Assembly (NCBI GenBank): GCA_030066195.1
Contig: JASJCB010000038.1
Span: forward strand, 21,038 to 85,037
DNA: 64,000 nt
Direction of reading: 5' to 3'
Source of the DNA: Acidobacteriota bacterium
GTDB lineage: Bacteria > Acidobacteriota > Holophagae > Acanthopleuribacterales > Acanthopleuribacteraceae
Shown piece after piece: positions 43,747 through 53,699 of this stretch (position 1 is the first letter of the stretch; each line of letters starts with the position of its first letter). Under the pieces are notes generated by a model. The model made no database searches. It was not told the DNA's origin and was given only the letters and a program-made list of their open reading frames with translations. The translations under genes were made by a program, and so were the position numbers.

Positions 43747-44892
43747 TCAGGTCTCGATGCCTGCCGCTTGATAAACCGAGTCGATGAGGGCTCCGGCGCG
43801 CGGGCCCAGGTGATTACCCGCGCACATATAGTTCATGGCGTAACCGAAGCCTATGCGGGCGTCCGGGTCGCCCATGCCGACGCTGCCGCCCGCACCGCTG
43901 GCGCAGAAGGAGCGCGGGTTAGGTCCCAGGGGCACGAAGTTGGCCGTGTTGAGGAACAAACCGCGGCATAATCCCAGCATGATCCCCATCATGGCGCAGG
44001 GTCCGCTCCACCGGGGCTCGATCAGCGTTTCCACCGTCTGGGGTGACATCAGCCGGTAGCCTTCCAGTTCGCCGCCGTTGGCCAGGGCGCCGAATAAACG
44101 CGCCAGACCGCGTGCATTGCCGAAGCCGTGGGGGATACGGGTCTCGCGCGCCGTGGTATTCCAGAAGTCATCGGTCAGTGGAAATGATTTCCAGGCGCGG
44201 ATGAACAGCGGATCCTCCTGCATCAGCGAAAAGGCCGAATCGCCCTCGTTCATCAGAAAATCGGCAAGGTCGTCTTCCCGGTCCTTCGGATAGGGGATGT
44301 GAAAGTCCACGTTCAGGGGTTTGCCGATCTCGTCACGGAAGAAGACCTCGATGGGTTTGCCCGAGATGCGTTTGACCAACTCGCTGACCAGAAACCCATA
44401 GGTGCTGCTGTGGTAAGCCGGCCGTCGGATGCGTCCGGGTTCCGACTCCTGGCGCTCCAGGGCGCGCAGCATCATTTCCCAGCGCACCCAATCGCCTTCC
44501 CGGGCGTGGTCGGGAAAAGCCAGGCCCGCTTGATGAGACAGCAGTTCGTCCACGGTAATCTTCTCTTTACCGGCCTGGCCGAATTCCGGCCAGTAATTGG
44601 CAACCGGTTGGTCCAGGTCCAGGAGACCCCGATCGACGAGGATATGAGCGCAAATGGCCGCCACCCCCTTGATGATGGATTGCAGGGCTACCACGGTGTT
44701 CCGGTGCCAGGGTCGTGTTTTGGCCTCGTCGGCGTAACCGCCCCACAGATCGACAACCGTTTTTCCTTCTATGACCAGTGAGGTAGAGGCGCCGACTTCG
44801 TTACGGGTCTCGAAATTTTCGCAAAATGCCTCATAAACCGATTTGAATGCGGGATCATAGCTGCCGTGTACGGTTCCTTCTGCCTGAATCAA
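43747..44892 (-). CDS. serine beta-lactamase-fold hydrolase (class C/esterase type)
   Basis: 381 residues. S-x-x-K is seen as LQSIIKG (about 92-95) and a YxS-like triad element as YHSSTYGFL (about 160), with ALANGGELEGYRLM typical of EstB-like or class C homologues. There is no clear signal peptide. Substrates range from esters to D-amino-acid peptides in this family. Function in this organism is not visible. Single gene, divergent from the TonB receptor with about 230 bases between. Confidence 0.8.
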   Translation of the reverse strand: MIQAEGTVHGSYDPAFKSVYEAFCENFETRNEVGASTSLVIEGKTVVDLWGGYADEAKTRPWHRNTVVALQSIIKGVAAICAHILVDRGLLDLDQPVANYWPEFGQAGKEKITVDELLSHQAGLAFPDHAREGDWVRWEMMLRALERQESEPGRIRRPAYHSSTYGFLVSELVKRISGKPIEVFFRDEIGKPLNVDFHIPYPKDREDDLADFLMNEGDSAFSLMQEDPLFIRAWKSFPLTDDFWNTTARETRIPHGFGNARGLARLFGALANGGELEGYRLMSPQTVETLIEPRWSGPCAMMGIMLGLCRGLFLNTANFVPLGPNPRSFCASGAGGSVGMGDPDARIGFGYAMNYMCAGNHLGPRAGALIDSVYQAAGIET

Positions 44893-45121
44893 CCCGGTGC
44901 CTCCTCCGAACCAACCGCGTCCCCAAACGCGAGGCCGCTCTTCAAAGAGATGTATAACATCTATTATAGAGGCTCGCGGCGATTTAAACTAACGAATTGT
45001 TTTATACAGACTTCCAGTACATTAAAAGTTAAGAGGTTTGCTCCGTTGAACGATATTTTTATTAGTCTGCCATAAAGCGTGGCGTACCTTAGTGGTGCGA
45101 AACACATTTTTGGAGAGAAGG

Positions 45122-47278
45122 ATGAAAACGTTCGGATCGATATGCACATGCCTTATTGCCCTTCCTTTATTCATGCATACCTCTACCCTTCGGGCCCAGG
45201 ACGGCCCGGCAGATGGTGAGGAAGGATACGTCATTGAAGTGATAACGGTTACGGCTACCCGCCGCAAGGCCGACCTTCAAAAAACACCCATCAGTGTGAC
45301 CGCCTTCAGCGGTGAAGAGGTCGAGGAAGCGCGATTGAACTCGGTGGAAGACATCAGTATGTTGACACCCAGTTTGGTCATCACCAATAACTCCGAACTA
45401 TCGAGGGCCTATATTCGCGGCATCGGTAACCAGAACGTGTTCATCGGTTCCGACTCCTCGGTGGCGATGAATCTGGACGGCGTCTATATGGCGCGACCGA
45501 CCAACGTCTTCATGGACTTCCTGGACGTGGAGCGGGTGGAGGTTCTGCGCGGTCCGCAGGGCACGCTTTGGGGCCGCAACGCTACAGGCGGGAGTATCAA
45601 TGTCATCACGCGCAAACCCACGGAAATCACCGATTACCAGGTCGATCTTCTGGCCGCCAACTATAGTCAGCAGACTGTTCGCGGCGTGATCAACCAACCC
45701 TTCAACGATCAAATGATCATGCGCCTGGCCGTTCTGAGTTCGGATCGCGACGGTTGGGTCACCAATCCCAGCGGCCGCGGTCCCGACAAATTACACGACC
45801 GGGAGGTGAGCGCGGCCCGGTTGTCCCTGCGGTTCATGCCGTCCCCGTTCTGGGATATTCTCTTTCAGGCCGACACCAACGACGTGAGCGGCACGGGCAC
45901 CGCCTTTATTCCCTCCACGCCCGGCCTGGCTCATCAACTGGGCGCCATCTTCTACGACGATCCCTGGATCGCCGCCAACAGCGCGATCGATCGCACGCAG
46001 GAGAAAGACGAGCTCTTTGTGGATCAGGCTTTCTTCGGCTATAACCTGAAGGCGCAGTACAAAACCAGTAACGACTTGACCTTCACCAGTCAAACCTCCT
46101 GGCGGGGGACCCGTTACGACCGCTTTCTGGATACGGACGGCACCGAAATCGACGTGGTGGACTTTCGGCAACACGAAAGTCATGATCAGGCCGCTCAAGA
46201 GTTCCAACTGGCCTCCTCGCCGGATGCGCGATTCGAGTGGGTGGCGGGCCTGTACTACTTCTGGGAAGACGTGATCTGGACGGGCACCATCCGAACTCCC
46301 TTCGGCACGCCCACGGATGAGGTGGAACCGGGCACGATCCCGGTCTTCGCGGAGCTGGACACCAACGCCTACGCGGCCTTCTTCCACGGCAACTACCGTT
46401 ACAACGACACAACCACGCTGACGGTGGGACTGCGCTACAGCAAGGAGGAAAAACACTTCTCCAGCTTCGGCGGCGCGGCCCAGGACGATACGGCCGATTG
46501 GGATGCCCTGACGCCCAAACTGGGGGTCTCTTACCAGGCTGACGACAACCACCTGATCTACGGCACCGTTTCACGCGGCTTCAAAAGCGGCGGCTACAAC
46601 GGCGCGGTGGTCCAAGATCCGTTCGACCCCGAATTCGTATGGAGTTACGAACTGGGTTGGAAAGGCGCCCTGGCCGCGAATCGACTCAACGTCAGCGCCA
46701 ATACCTTCTACTACGACTACAGCGACCTGCAAGTGCAGACCTTCACGGGTCTGGACCTGATGCGCATCACCAACGCGGCCGAGGCGGAAGTTTCCGGGCT
46801 GGAGGTAGACTTCGTGGGACGCCCGGCGCAGAACTGGGGCATCGCGGGCGGGTTCGCCTTCCTGGACGGCACCTACGAGGAGTTCATCGCGGCCCATCCG
46901 TTCGACGGTCCGACGGATCTGGCGGGGGCCGATATCCCGGTCGCCCCGGACTTCAGCTACAACATCCGGCTACGCTACGAAAAGGTCAATGAAGACGGCT
47001 CGGCCTGGCTGGGCAGAATCGCCTGGCAATGGCAGGACGACGTCAGCTTCTCCGAGTTCGGCAATCCCAACACCACCCAAAAAGCCTTCGGTACCTTGGA
47101 TGCGCGCTTGGAAACGGCTCTGGCCGGTGGAAAATGGCGGATCGGCATCTACGGCCGCAACCTTGCCGATCAACACCACTACACATCCATGCTCAACCTC
47201 AACTTCAGCCGCGACGGCGTGACCTCGATCAACGGCGCACCGCGGACCTACGGCGTTGAATTCTCGTATCGTTACTGA
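45122..47278 (+). CDS. TonB-dependent outer-membrane receptor
   Basis: 718 residues from MKTFGSICTC (the reading frame permits an earlier start). A signal peptide ends at about 27 (LRAQDG). A TonB box-like VIEVITVTATRRK occurs at about 38. The plug domain is VEEARLNSVEDISMLTPSLV ... RGPQGTLWGRNATGGSINVI at about 150. The barrel then runs to the C-terminal aromatic end (GVEFSYRY). GYNLKAQYKTSNDLTFTSQT and NRLNVSANTFYYDYSDLQVQ are typical barrel strands. It resembles the receptors for siderophores, vitamin B12 or carbohydrates; there is no nearby transport gene to say which. Confidence 0.9.
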   Translation: MKTFGSICTCLIALPLFMHTSTLRAQDGPADGEEGYVIEVITVTATRRKADLQKTPISVTAFSGEEVEEARLNSVEDISMLTPSLVITNNSELSRAYIRGIGNQNVFIGSDSSVAMNLDGVYMARPTNVFMDFLDVERVEVLRGPQGTLWGRNATGGSINVITRKPTEITDYQVDLLAANYSQQTVRGVINQPFNDQMIMRLAVLSSDRDGWVTNPSGRGPDKLHDREVSAARLSLRFMPSPFWDILFQADTNDVSGTGTAFIPSTPGLAHQLGAIFYDDPWIAANSAIDRTQEKDELFVDQAFFGYNLKAQYKTSNDLTFTSQTSWRGTRYDRFLDTDGTEIDVVDFRQHESHDQAAQEFQLASSPDARFEWVAGLYYFWEDVIWTGTIRTPFGTPTDEVEPGTIPVFAELDTNAYAAFFHGNYRYNDTTTLTVGLRYSKEEKHFSSFGGAAQDDTADWDALTPKLGVSYQADDNHLIYGTVSRGFKSGGYNGAVVQDPFDPEFVWSYELGWKGALAANRLNVSANTFYYDYSDLQVQTFTGLDLMRITNAAEAEVSGLEVDFVGRPAQNWGIAGGFAFLDGTYEEFIAAHPFDGPTDLAGADIPVAPDFSYNIRLRYEKVNEDGSAWLGRIAWQWQDDVSFSEFGNPNTTQKAFGTLDARLETALAGGKWRIGIYGRNLADQHHYTSMLNLNFSRDGVTSINGAPRTYGVEFSYRY

Positions 47279-47362
47279 CCGCAAAGGTGCGCCGTTTCCA
47301 TACGGCGCACCGAGCCGTGTCTTTCGCACCAAGACCTGACCCTGGGGATCGGGCGGATTCAG

Positions 47363-47556
47363 GAGGTTCGAGTTTGAGATCTTCCGGGGACAAACCGGAG
47401 ACTTCAAGGATAACCGCCGGATCGATTCCTTTAGCGAGCTAATCGCGAGCAAGCTCCATTTTGCCCTCTAATTTACCCTCTTTTTGTCCGTTCTCGAACC
47501 AATATTGCTTCATCATGGCGACCCTCTCTTCACCGTGGACCAAGGTCTCCAGGGCT
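47363..47556 (-). pseudogene. duplicated, broken tail of the Rpn-type gene
   Basis: Read on the minus strand it begins LVHGEERVAMMKQYW and continues with ENG, a KEGKLEGKMEL variant of the parent repeat, and LSPEDLKLEPPES, but contains an in-frame TAG (about 47437). It matches the last ~65 codons of the adjacent Rpn-type gene (47555-48499), with the KLEG block shortened. Confidence 0.85.
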
Positions 47557-48499
47557 ACGCCGATTCGGGAGGTTCCGGCTTGAGATCTTCGGCAGACAGA
47601 CCGGTAAGTTCTAAAACGGTGGGCATGTCGAATCCTTTAGCAAGCATCTTACCGGCAACTTCTAACTTACCATCAATTTTGCCCTCCAATTTGCCTTCCA
47701 GCTTGCCTTCCAGCTTGCCTTCCAGCTTGCCTTCTAATAAGCCCTCCAGCTTACCACCTTGCCAACCTTCCTTTTTGCCGTTCTCGTACCAATATTGCTT
47801 CATCATGGCGACCCTCTCTTCACCGTGAACCAAGGTCTCCAGGGCTCTACGCTCTTCTGTGTCTATTTTAGCGTATTTATCGATGAAATCGGTGTATTTC
47901 TCGAAGCGCGGCAGATCGGTAAGGCGGCTGAGCTTCACATAGGCCGCTGCAGCGACCTCCAGACGTTGGTCTCGAGGGTACTTCATGAGAGGCGATAGAA
48001 TATGTTTCACCGGGTTGGTGCTGTCGGCGATCAGTTCGACGGAATGTACATTAAGCTTCACCACGGCAAAGACGAAGTGGAGCCAGGTTTTGTGGAACGA
48101 GGAAATCCTTATCTCCCGTTCGATGTCTTCCCGCCATTGGGCCTCATCGGTGAATACCACGATCGGTATGAGGGGGATACCGTTGAAGTACTCGGCCAGA
48201 TCAAGCGTGTAATGCGCCAACTTGAACACGGAAAAGCTGTACTTGTCGCCCTTGTGTTCAATAAGCGGCAGCAGGGACTTGCCCTCGGCAAATTCCAACA
48301 TCATCACGATATCGGCCCGCCTGCCCTGATCGGAAAGCTTGTGCTTTACCATCTCCTGAAAAGGAAACGTGATGCGATTCAGCGCCCCGAAGAAGTGTTC
48401 GACACCCGGCAGTAACCACCGGACGGTTTCTTCGGGAAAATCCATGACCAGATTTTTGAAAGCGGAGTCGTGACTGAAATCGTCATTGTTGTCTGTCAT
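47555..48499 (-). CDS. Rpn-family PD-(D/E)xK nuclease-like protein
   Basis: 314 residues from MTDNNDDFSHDSAFK (a longer frame lacks support). LVMDFPEETVRWLLPGVEHF and DIVMMLEFAEGKSLLPLIEH followed by KGDKYS supply the D...ExK-like core of the Rpn/PDDEXK_2 family, recombination-promoting nucleases often misnamed transposases. The C-terminus has tandem KLEG units (about 245-275) with a lysine and glutamate each four residues, as Rpn proteins often show, since small repeats control phase variation. The copy number may vary between strains. Related but different repeat-bearing proteins occur at 57633-58715. Confidence 0.85.
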   Translation of the reverse strand: MTDNNDDFSHDSAFKNLVMDFPEETVRWLLPGVEHFFGALNRITFPFQEMVKHKLSDQGRRADIVMMLEFAEGKSLLPLIEHKGDKYSFSVFKLAHYTLDLAEYFNGIPLIPIVVFTDEAQWREDIEREIRISSFHKTWLHFVFAVVKLNVHSVELIADSTNPVKHILSPLMKYPRDQRLEVAAAAYVKLSRLTDLPRFEKYTDFIDKYAKIDTEERRALETLVHGEERVAMMKQYWYENGKKEGWQGGKLEGLLEGKLEGKLEGKLEGKLEGKIDGKLEVAGKMLAKGFDMPTVLELTGLSAEDLKPEPPESA

Positions 48500-48714
48500 T
48501 GACTCACCTCGAAGACAACCATACACCGATCGCGTCATATCCGCCAGGAATGATTACAGTTAGTTTTCATTTGAAACCTTCAAAAGGTCTCGTTGTAGAC
48601 ATCAAGTGCCATGAGTGCCATGAAATACGGCTTGACATGTAATGGTGCCGACACTACAATCACCAATCAATGTGAAATAACCTTTGGGCAAAAAATCTAT
48701 CTATAGAGGCTGAA

Positions 48715-49671
48715 TTGAAGACCCTATTGATTTTATCGACACTGTTATTTGCCTCCCCATTAAAAGTGGATATCTGCAAGTTCGTTTGCAAAACCCTGAA
48801 TGTCGACGGCACCATAGTGGTGAGTTGTACTTTGGAATGCCCTTCGCCGGATGATGTGCTTGAGCCCGCCCCAGATATCGAGGATCCCTTTCCCGATTCC
48901 GTGGTGAAATCATGCAAAGCCGGTTACACGCTCCGTTCCTTTGAGATGAGCTCGGATGATGTCGGCAGCCAACTTTGGATCATCAATCCCACGAATGGGA
49001 GATGGGGCAACAAATTCACCTGGGACATCTTGGTAGAACCCTTGGAAGAGACCAATCCCGCTGAAATCGACCTGGTCTATTCCCGTGATCATTCAAATAT
49101 GCGCACCATCCGGTTATGGCCGGGAACCAACAAGCCGGTGGTTTCCACCGGTTCCCATGATGATATCGCCCCTTTCATCTACCGTATTGAAGGAACTATT
49201 CAATGCGAGGGAAGGACACGAACGCTTAAAACCACGAACGGCAATATTCCCAACATGAAGCCGGACACCCCTCAATACCGTATAGAGCGTTCGACACAAC
49301 CGGAGAATCGCGTGGTGGGAGACATTGTCGGAAGCAAGACCTATTGCAGCGCCGGCTTTCTTTCATACTCAGGGTCGATGAAAATCACCCACACCGCATC
49401 CGCCGGTGTCGATATTGAAAAGATGGCCGTCACCTTGGGTATTGCCGTCGAGGAAACCATTCCTTTGACCCTGGTTCCCAATTACCCGGTGCCGGAAGGT
49501 TGGCGTGGATGGTTGTACAAGGTAGCTGTAACCCAGTACTGGGATTTGTACCGTCGACACTACGACTGGAAGGGCGATCCGGGCCCCGAAGCCCTGGACG
49601 GCATTATTTACAAGCATTACACGGACTTGTTTCCTGAAAAGGAAATAAACCCCGAATGTGGAGGGAACTAA
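48715..49671 (+). CDS. hypothetical secreted protein
   Basis: 318 residues, TTG start with GAGG upstream, and a signal peptide (KTLLILSTLLFASPLKVD). About eight Cys (ICKFVCKTL, VVSCTLECPSP, VKSCKAGY, QCEGR, TYCSAGF, PECGG) suggest disulfides outside the cytoplasm. No family is recognised. Its stop overlaps the next gene's start by one base, and the two form a secreted pair. Both lie upstream of the lanthipeptide enzymes, but at 290 bases and without overlap, so they are not clearly in that operon. Confidence 0.65.
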   Translation: MKTLLILSTLLFASPLKVDICKFVCKTLNVDGTIVVSCTLECPSPDDVLEPAPDIEDPFPDSVVKSCKAGYTLRSFEMSSDDVGSQLWIINPTNGRWGNKFTWDILVEPLEETNPAEIDLVYSRDHSNMRTIRLWPGTNKPVVSTGSHDDIAPFIYRIEGTIQCEGRTRTLKTTNGNIPNMKPDTPQYRIERSTQPENRVVGDIVGSKTYCSAGFLSYSGSMKITHTASAGVDIEKMAVTLGIAVEETIPLTLVPNYPVPEGWRGWLYKVAVTQYWDLYRRHYDWKGDPGPEALDGIIYKHYTDLFPEKEINPECGGN

Positions 49672-50498
49672 TGAAACCCGGCCTGATTTTATTGTTTTTA
49701 TATTTGCCCGCGTACTCGACCTTCCCATTCTTGGAAGAGCCGTCACCCGTGGATCAAAGGAAGCATATCTCTGCAATGTGTGCGCGGGATAACTCAACCT
49801 GGCAACACGGCGAGAAATTGAAACACGCGGAGGCCATATCCGAGGAGATCGCCAAACTGCAAGATCTGGTAGTGCGTTACTACAAAGAGGGCCGCTTGAA
49901 ACCCGAACGAGGCGCGACCATCATGGACGGCGCCTATTTTGAGCTGGCGGTTTATCTTAAATCGGTCGGCGAGTACGACAATGCTGCCCTGTTTATGGAA
50001 CAAGGGCTGCGCTTCAGCAAGGGCACGTCTATTGAACCCAACCGGATCTCGTACATGGGGGACCTGTTTGCCCGGCGAGACGACCATCGGTCGTTGAAGA
50101 TATTGGAAGAATACGCGCAGCGACCGGGCTTTATGACCGGCCACCTGGAAAAGACCGCCGAAGACGCGCAACTGGCCCTTTCCCTGGCTCTGGCCTACCA
50201 ACGGCTCGAAAATTTCAGCGCCTCCGCGCAAGCCTTCGAGGATTTCTTCGACTGGATCGAGGATCACCAGTACAGAGTAGGCCCGGAAACCCGCACCATC
50301 CTGAATATCTACCGAAAGGTAAGAGCCCGAGGGAAGGGTCGTTATCATGACCGTCGCGTGGCCTCCATGGTACACATGATAAATGACAACCTGAGCGGCA
50401 GCAACCGCCGCTGGTCGGGACCCGACCTTACAGACAGCCGACAGTTGGACCGGGAAATTGCAGCCGCCAACTTTGTGGAAATATACGGCCGCCCCTGA
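49671..50498 (+). CDS. hypothetical secreted helical (TPR-like) protein
   Basis: 275 residues from the ATG overlapping the upstream stop, preceded by GGAGGG. A hydrophobic signal peptide (LILLFLYLPAYS) is followed by helices, including FELAVYLKSVGEYDNAALFM and AQLALSLALAYQRLENFSAS typical of TPR. There are no enzyme motifs. Likely co-translated with its neighbour as a periplasmic assembly pair. Confidence 0.6.
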   Translation: MKPGLILLFLYLPAYSTFPFLEEPSPVDQRKHISAMCARDNSTWQHGEKLKHAEAISEEIAKLQDLVVRYYKEGRLKPERGATIMDGAYFELAVYLKSVGEYDNAALFMEQGLRFSKGTSIEPNRISYMGDLFARRDDHRSLKILEEYAQRPGFMTGHLEKTAEDAQLALSLALAYQRLENFSASAQAFEDFFDWIEDHQYRVGPETRTILNIYRKVRARGKGRYHDRRVASMVHMINDNLSGSNRRWSGPDLTDSRQLDREIAAANFVEIYGRP

Positions 50499-50684
50499 AG
50501 AGCGGCAACGCCTGAAAGAGCCTAAAACCCGTGCCCGGCAGTTTCTGTATTCTTTTCGTAATGACCGATGAGGCATCGGATCTTCGTCTTCCGGGATTCA
50601 AATTCTTTTGTCAACCGACCGGCCGAAACCACGGCCTGTTTTGTGACGTAAGGTATTTGAACGGACACTGCCGACTTGAATGGC

Positions 50685-50712
50685 TTGCCGAAACCGGTGA
50701 AACCGCTAAAAT
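50685..50712 (+). promoter_or_regulatory. possible promoter of the lanthipeptide enzyme operon
   Basis: TTGCCG, 16-base spacer, TAAAAT; about 78 bases before the LanB start. Weak fit, only suggestive. Confidence 0.35.
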
Positions 50713-50789
50713 AGATGAGCTCGGTGCATTCTCGGTATGAACTTGGCAATGTCCCCCTGATTACATCTATTTTTACAGTGAGGCTAAAT

Positions 50790-53684
50790 ATGCGCTTGTT
50801 TCCCCACGCACTGGTTCGGGTGGCCGGTGGACCTTACGAGGTGCTTTGCGATCTACGGGTCGAAGAAACCCGGCAGCTCATCACCCAAATCATCGCCCTC
50901 GAACAAGAGCGAGATTCCTGTCGTGACCAGGTCTGCGATGCCATTTTCGCCTCCGTACCGGATATTCAGGACGCCGCCGTTCAGAAGAAAATGATCAACC
51001 TGAAACGCGATATCTTCAACGGTCGCCCCCTTTCCGACCAGAAGATTGCCTTGATCCGCGCCAATTTGAAGGAAGACGCCCTGCCCGTCTTCAACCGCTT
51101 CCTGGAATGTCGCGCGGAATTGGAAACCCTGGACACGCGGGGAGCGGAAACCTTCGACAAAGAGATCGCCGGTGTGCGCAAACGCCTGCACGGTCATTCC
51201 CGTTCCGATGTGGTGACCAAGGGCCTGGTGCTTTCCAGCCAGACCCTGTTGAGTGGAACGAGCACTTATTGCCGCAAGGGTTACGACAAGGCCAAGAAGA
51301 AGGACCTGAAAACCGAACTCAGCCTGATTCAATACCTCACACGCATCTGCGGCAAGACCTCGCCCTTCTCCACCTTCACCAACCTGGTCATGGCCGGTGT
51401 CGATGACGGCGACGCCCCCATCCGATCGGTCAATCCCGGTACGCCGGAGGTGGTCGGCCAGATCCGGCTGAACAACGCCCTGTTCGTCTTCTTGCTGGAG
51501 GTTTTGAAGGCGCATCCACAATACCGCTTGTGCTTCCCCGTGCGCCCCAACCCCACGCTGACCCGGGAAGCCGAGACCTATCTGTTCCTGATCAACAGCA
51601 AGAACGTGGAGTCCTTCCAGCGCATCCCCCTCAATCCCGTGTTGGACCTGTTTTGGGAATTGGCCGCCTCCAACCCGGAGGGCTTGACCATTCCCGGATT
51701 GGTGGAGGCAGCCTTGGAAGCCGTCGATGCCTCGCCCGAGGATTTAAGCGCCTATATCGGCCAACTGTTGGAGTTCGGCTTCCTGGAATACAATGTAGGC
51801 ATCTCCGGTCTGGATACCGACTGGGACCTGCGCCTGGGCGAAAAGCTGGCCGGCTGGTCCGACGACCTGCCCTTTATCGGCGACCTGAAAGCCATGCTGA
51901 AAACCCTGCGCGAGATGGCCGATCGCTACGCGGATGTCGATTTCAAGGGCCGCATCGAACTACTGAACCAGGCCTTCGACCGCTTCTACGAGATTTGCTG
52001 CAAGCTGCACGAATCGGCCGGCCTGCCCGAGGAAGAGCGCCTGTTGCCCGAGGAACGCCGCGCCCGCCTGCTTGAAAAAGAAAAAGAGAAGAAGCAAGAG
52101 GAAGGCAAGGACGAGGACGCGGAGACGGAGGAAAAGGACGAGGAAGACAATGAGGAAGAAGAGGTCTTCAAGCACGAGTCCCAGACCCACTTCAACTTCA
52201 AGCCGGAACAGGTCTTCTATGAGGACTGTATTCTGGACGCGCCCTTCGTCTGCGGCGCCGCCGGCCTGAAAGGTCCTCTCGAAGCCCTGGACAAATTACA
52301 CGACCGCATGGGTCTGTTCGGCATGCAGCAGGACCTGGTAGCCAAGATGCACCACTACTTCCAAGGTAATTACGAACAGGACGCGGTGGACCTGTTGAGC
52401 TTCTACGAGCATTTCTACCGCGACTTCAAGAAGCCCGAGATGGAGCACCAGAAGAAGCGTAAGGAAGAAGCCCGCGAGAAGGAAAAGGAAGAGGCCGAGA
52501 AGAAGGAAAAAGAAGGCGCCGAAAAAGATGGCGAAAAGAAGGAAGAGAAAAAGGAACCCTTCGCGGTCATTCCGGCAGTCGAGGAACGTCAGAAGCTGCG
52601 CAAACGAGTCATCGACGGCATGACCGCCCTGCTTGACGAGGCGAAGCGCGAGGGCGCGGAACCCGTCGTCTTCAACACCGCCATGATCGACGCGGCCATG
52701 AAGGAACTTCCCGAGGAAGCGCGCTACAGCAATCCCCGCCAGTCCTGCGCCGCCTTCCTGCAATTCTACGGCGAGGGCGATGACACGCGCGCGGTCATCA
52801 ACTCGTTGCCCATCGGTTACGGCAAGCTGTTCAGCCGTTTCCTGCACCTGTTCGATCCCAAAATCACCGAAACCCTGCGTGATTGGAGCGTCGAGACCCA
52901 CCCCGAGGCGCGCATGTTGGAAGACAGCGACGCCTCCACCTTCAACGCCAATCTGCACCCGCCGCTCATGCCCTACGAGGTCTGGATTCCCGGCGGACAC
53001 AACAGCCTGCCGCCCGAGAAACAGATTCCGGTCACCGAACTGGTGGTGCGCAACAGCGGCAAAACCCTGGAACTGCGTCACGGTCCCAAGGACGACAGGC
53101 TTTATGTCTTCGACCTGGGCTTCCAGTCGGAACGCGGCCGCTCCGAATTGTTCCAACTGCTCAAGCGCTTCAACCCCGCCGAGTTCATGAGCGTCAGCCA
53201 GTTGGTCAACGATCACCTGAATAAACTGCCGGAGGGCGATGACGGCGTGGTCTACCAACCGCGCGTGATCTTCGAGGATTACGTGGTCGCCAACCGCGCC
53301 CAATGGACCTTCCCCAGCAAAACCCTGCCCATCCGAAAGCCTCAGGAAACCGCCTGGAGTTATTTCCGCCGCGTGCACTCCTGGAAGGCCGCTCACAACC
53401 TGCCCGACGAAGTCTTTGTCTCGATCACGCACCACATGGAGTTGGAGCAACTGGACGACGACAGCCGTAAAAAGGTCCGTCGCGACGATTACAAGCCCCA
53501 GTATTTCGACTTCAACAATCCCATCCTGGTGCGCCTCTTCGAGAAACTGGTGGAGCGCGTCCCGCGCAGTATGCGGCTGGTGGAAATGCTGCCCGCCTCC
53601 AAGGACCTTGTCCGAATCGACGGCAAGCGTTACGTCACCGAAGCCGTGGTGCAATGGCACCGGAAAATGGAAGATCAATCTTAA
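50790..53684 (+). CDS. class I lanthipeptide dehydratase, glutamylation part (LanB N)
   Basis: 964 residues from an ATG with GAGG seven bases upstream. Family: Lant_dehydr_N, the tRNA-Glu-dependent domain that glutamylates Ser/Thr before elimination. Recognisable are LSSQTLLSGTSTYCRKGYDK and LIQYLTRICGKTSPFSTFTN near 150-200, and CQ/NNALFVFLLEVLKAHPQYR. Two highly charged Lys/Glu-rich insertions (about 425-460 and 550-592) are very unusual in LanBs. The elimination domain (SpaB_C) that normally forms the C-terminus is encoded separately by the next gene, 15 bases downstream. Product: dehydroalanine/dehydrobutyrine in the precursor peptide. Confidence 0.85.
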   Translation: MRLFPHALVRVAGGPYEVLCDLRVEETRQLITQIIALEQERDSCRDQVCDAIFASVPDIQDAAVQKKMINLKRDIFNGRPLSDQKIALIRANLKEDALPVFNRFLECRAELETLDTRGAETFDKEIAGVRKRLHGHSRSDVVTKGLVLSSQTLLSGTSTYCRKGYDKAKKKDLKTELSLIQYLTRICGKTSPFSTFTNLVMAGVDDGDAPIRSVNPGTPEVVGQIRLNNALFVFLLEVLKAHPQYRLCFPVRPNPTLTREAETYLFLINSKNVESFQRIPLNPVLDLFWELAASNPEGLTIPGLVEAALEAVDASPEDLSAYIGQLLEFGFLEYNVGISGLDTDWDLRLGEKLAGWSDDLPFIGDLKAMLKTLREMADRYADVDFKGRIELLNQAFDRFYEICCKLHESAGLPEEERLLPEERRARLLEKEKEKKQEEGKDEDAETEEKDEEDNEEEEVFKHESQTHFNFKPEQVFYEDCILDAPFVCGAAGLKGPLEALDKLHDRMGLFGMQQDLVAKMHHYFQGNYEQDAVDLLSFYEHFYRDFKKPEMEHQKKRKEEAREKEKEEAEKKEKEGAEKDGEKKEEKKEPFAVIPAVEERQKLRKRVIDGMTALLDEAKREGAEPVVFNTAMIDAAMKELPEEARYSNPRQSCAAFLQFYGEGDDTRAVINSLPIGYGKLFSRFLHLFDPKITETLRDWSVETHPEARMLEDSDASTFNANLHPPLMPYEVWIPGGHNSLPPEKQIPVTELVVRNSGKTLELRHGPKDDRLYVFDLGFQSERGRSELFQLLKRFNPAEFMSVSQLVNDHLNKLPEGDDGVVYQPRVIFEDYVVANRAQWTFPSKTLPIRKPQETAWSYFRRVHSWKAAHNLPDEVFVSITHHMELEQLDDDSRKKVRRDDYKPQYFDFNNPILVRLFEKLVERVPRSMRLVEMLPASKDLVRIDGKRYVTEAVVQWHRKMEDQS

Positions 53685-53699
53685 AGGAACCTGGATATC

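Noticed and set aside
50561..50740. 59-codon ORF with three Cys just before LanB (possible precursor)
   Set aside because: No ribosome-binding site, no leader motif and unlike composition; the Cys are not arranged with Thr/Ser as in a core peptide.
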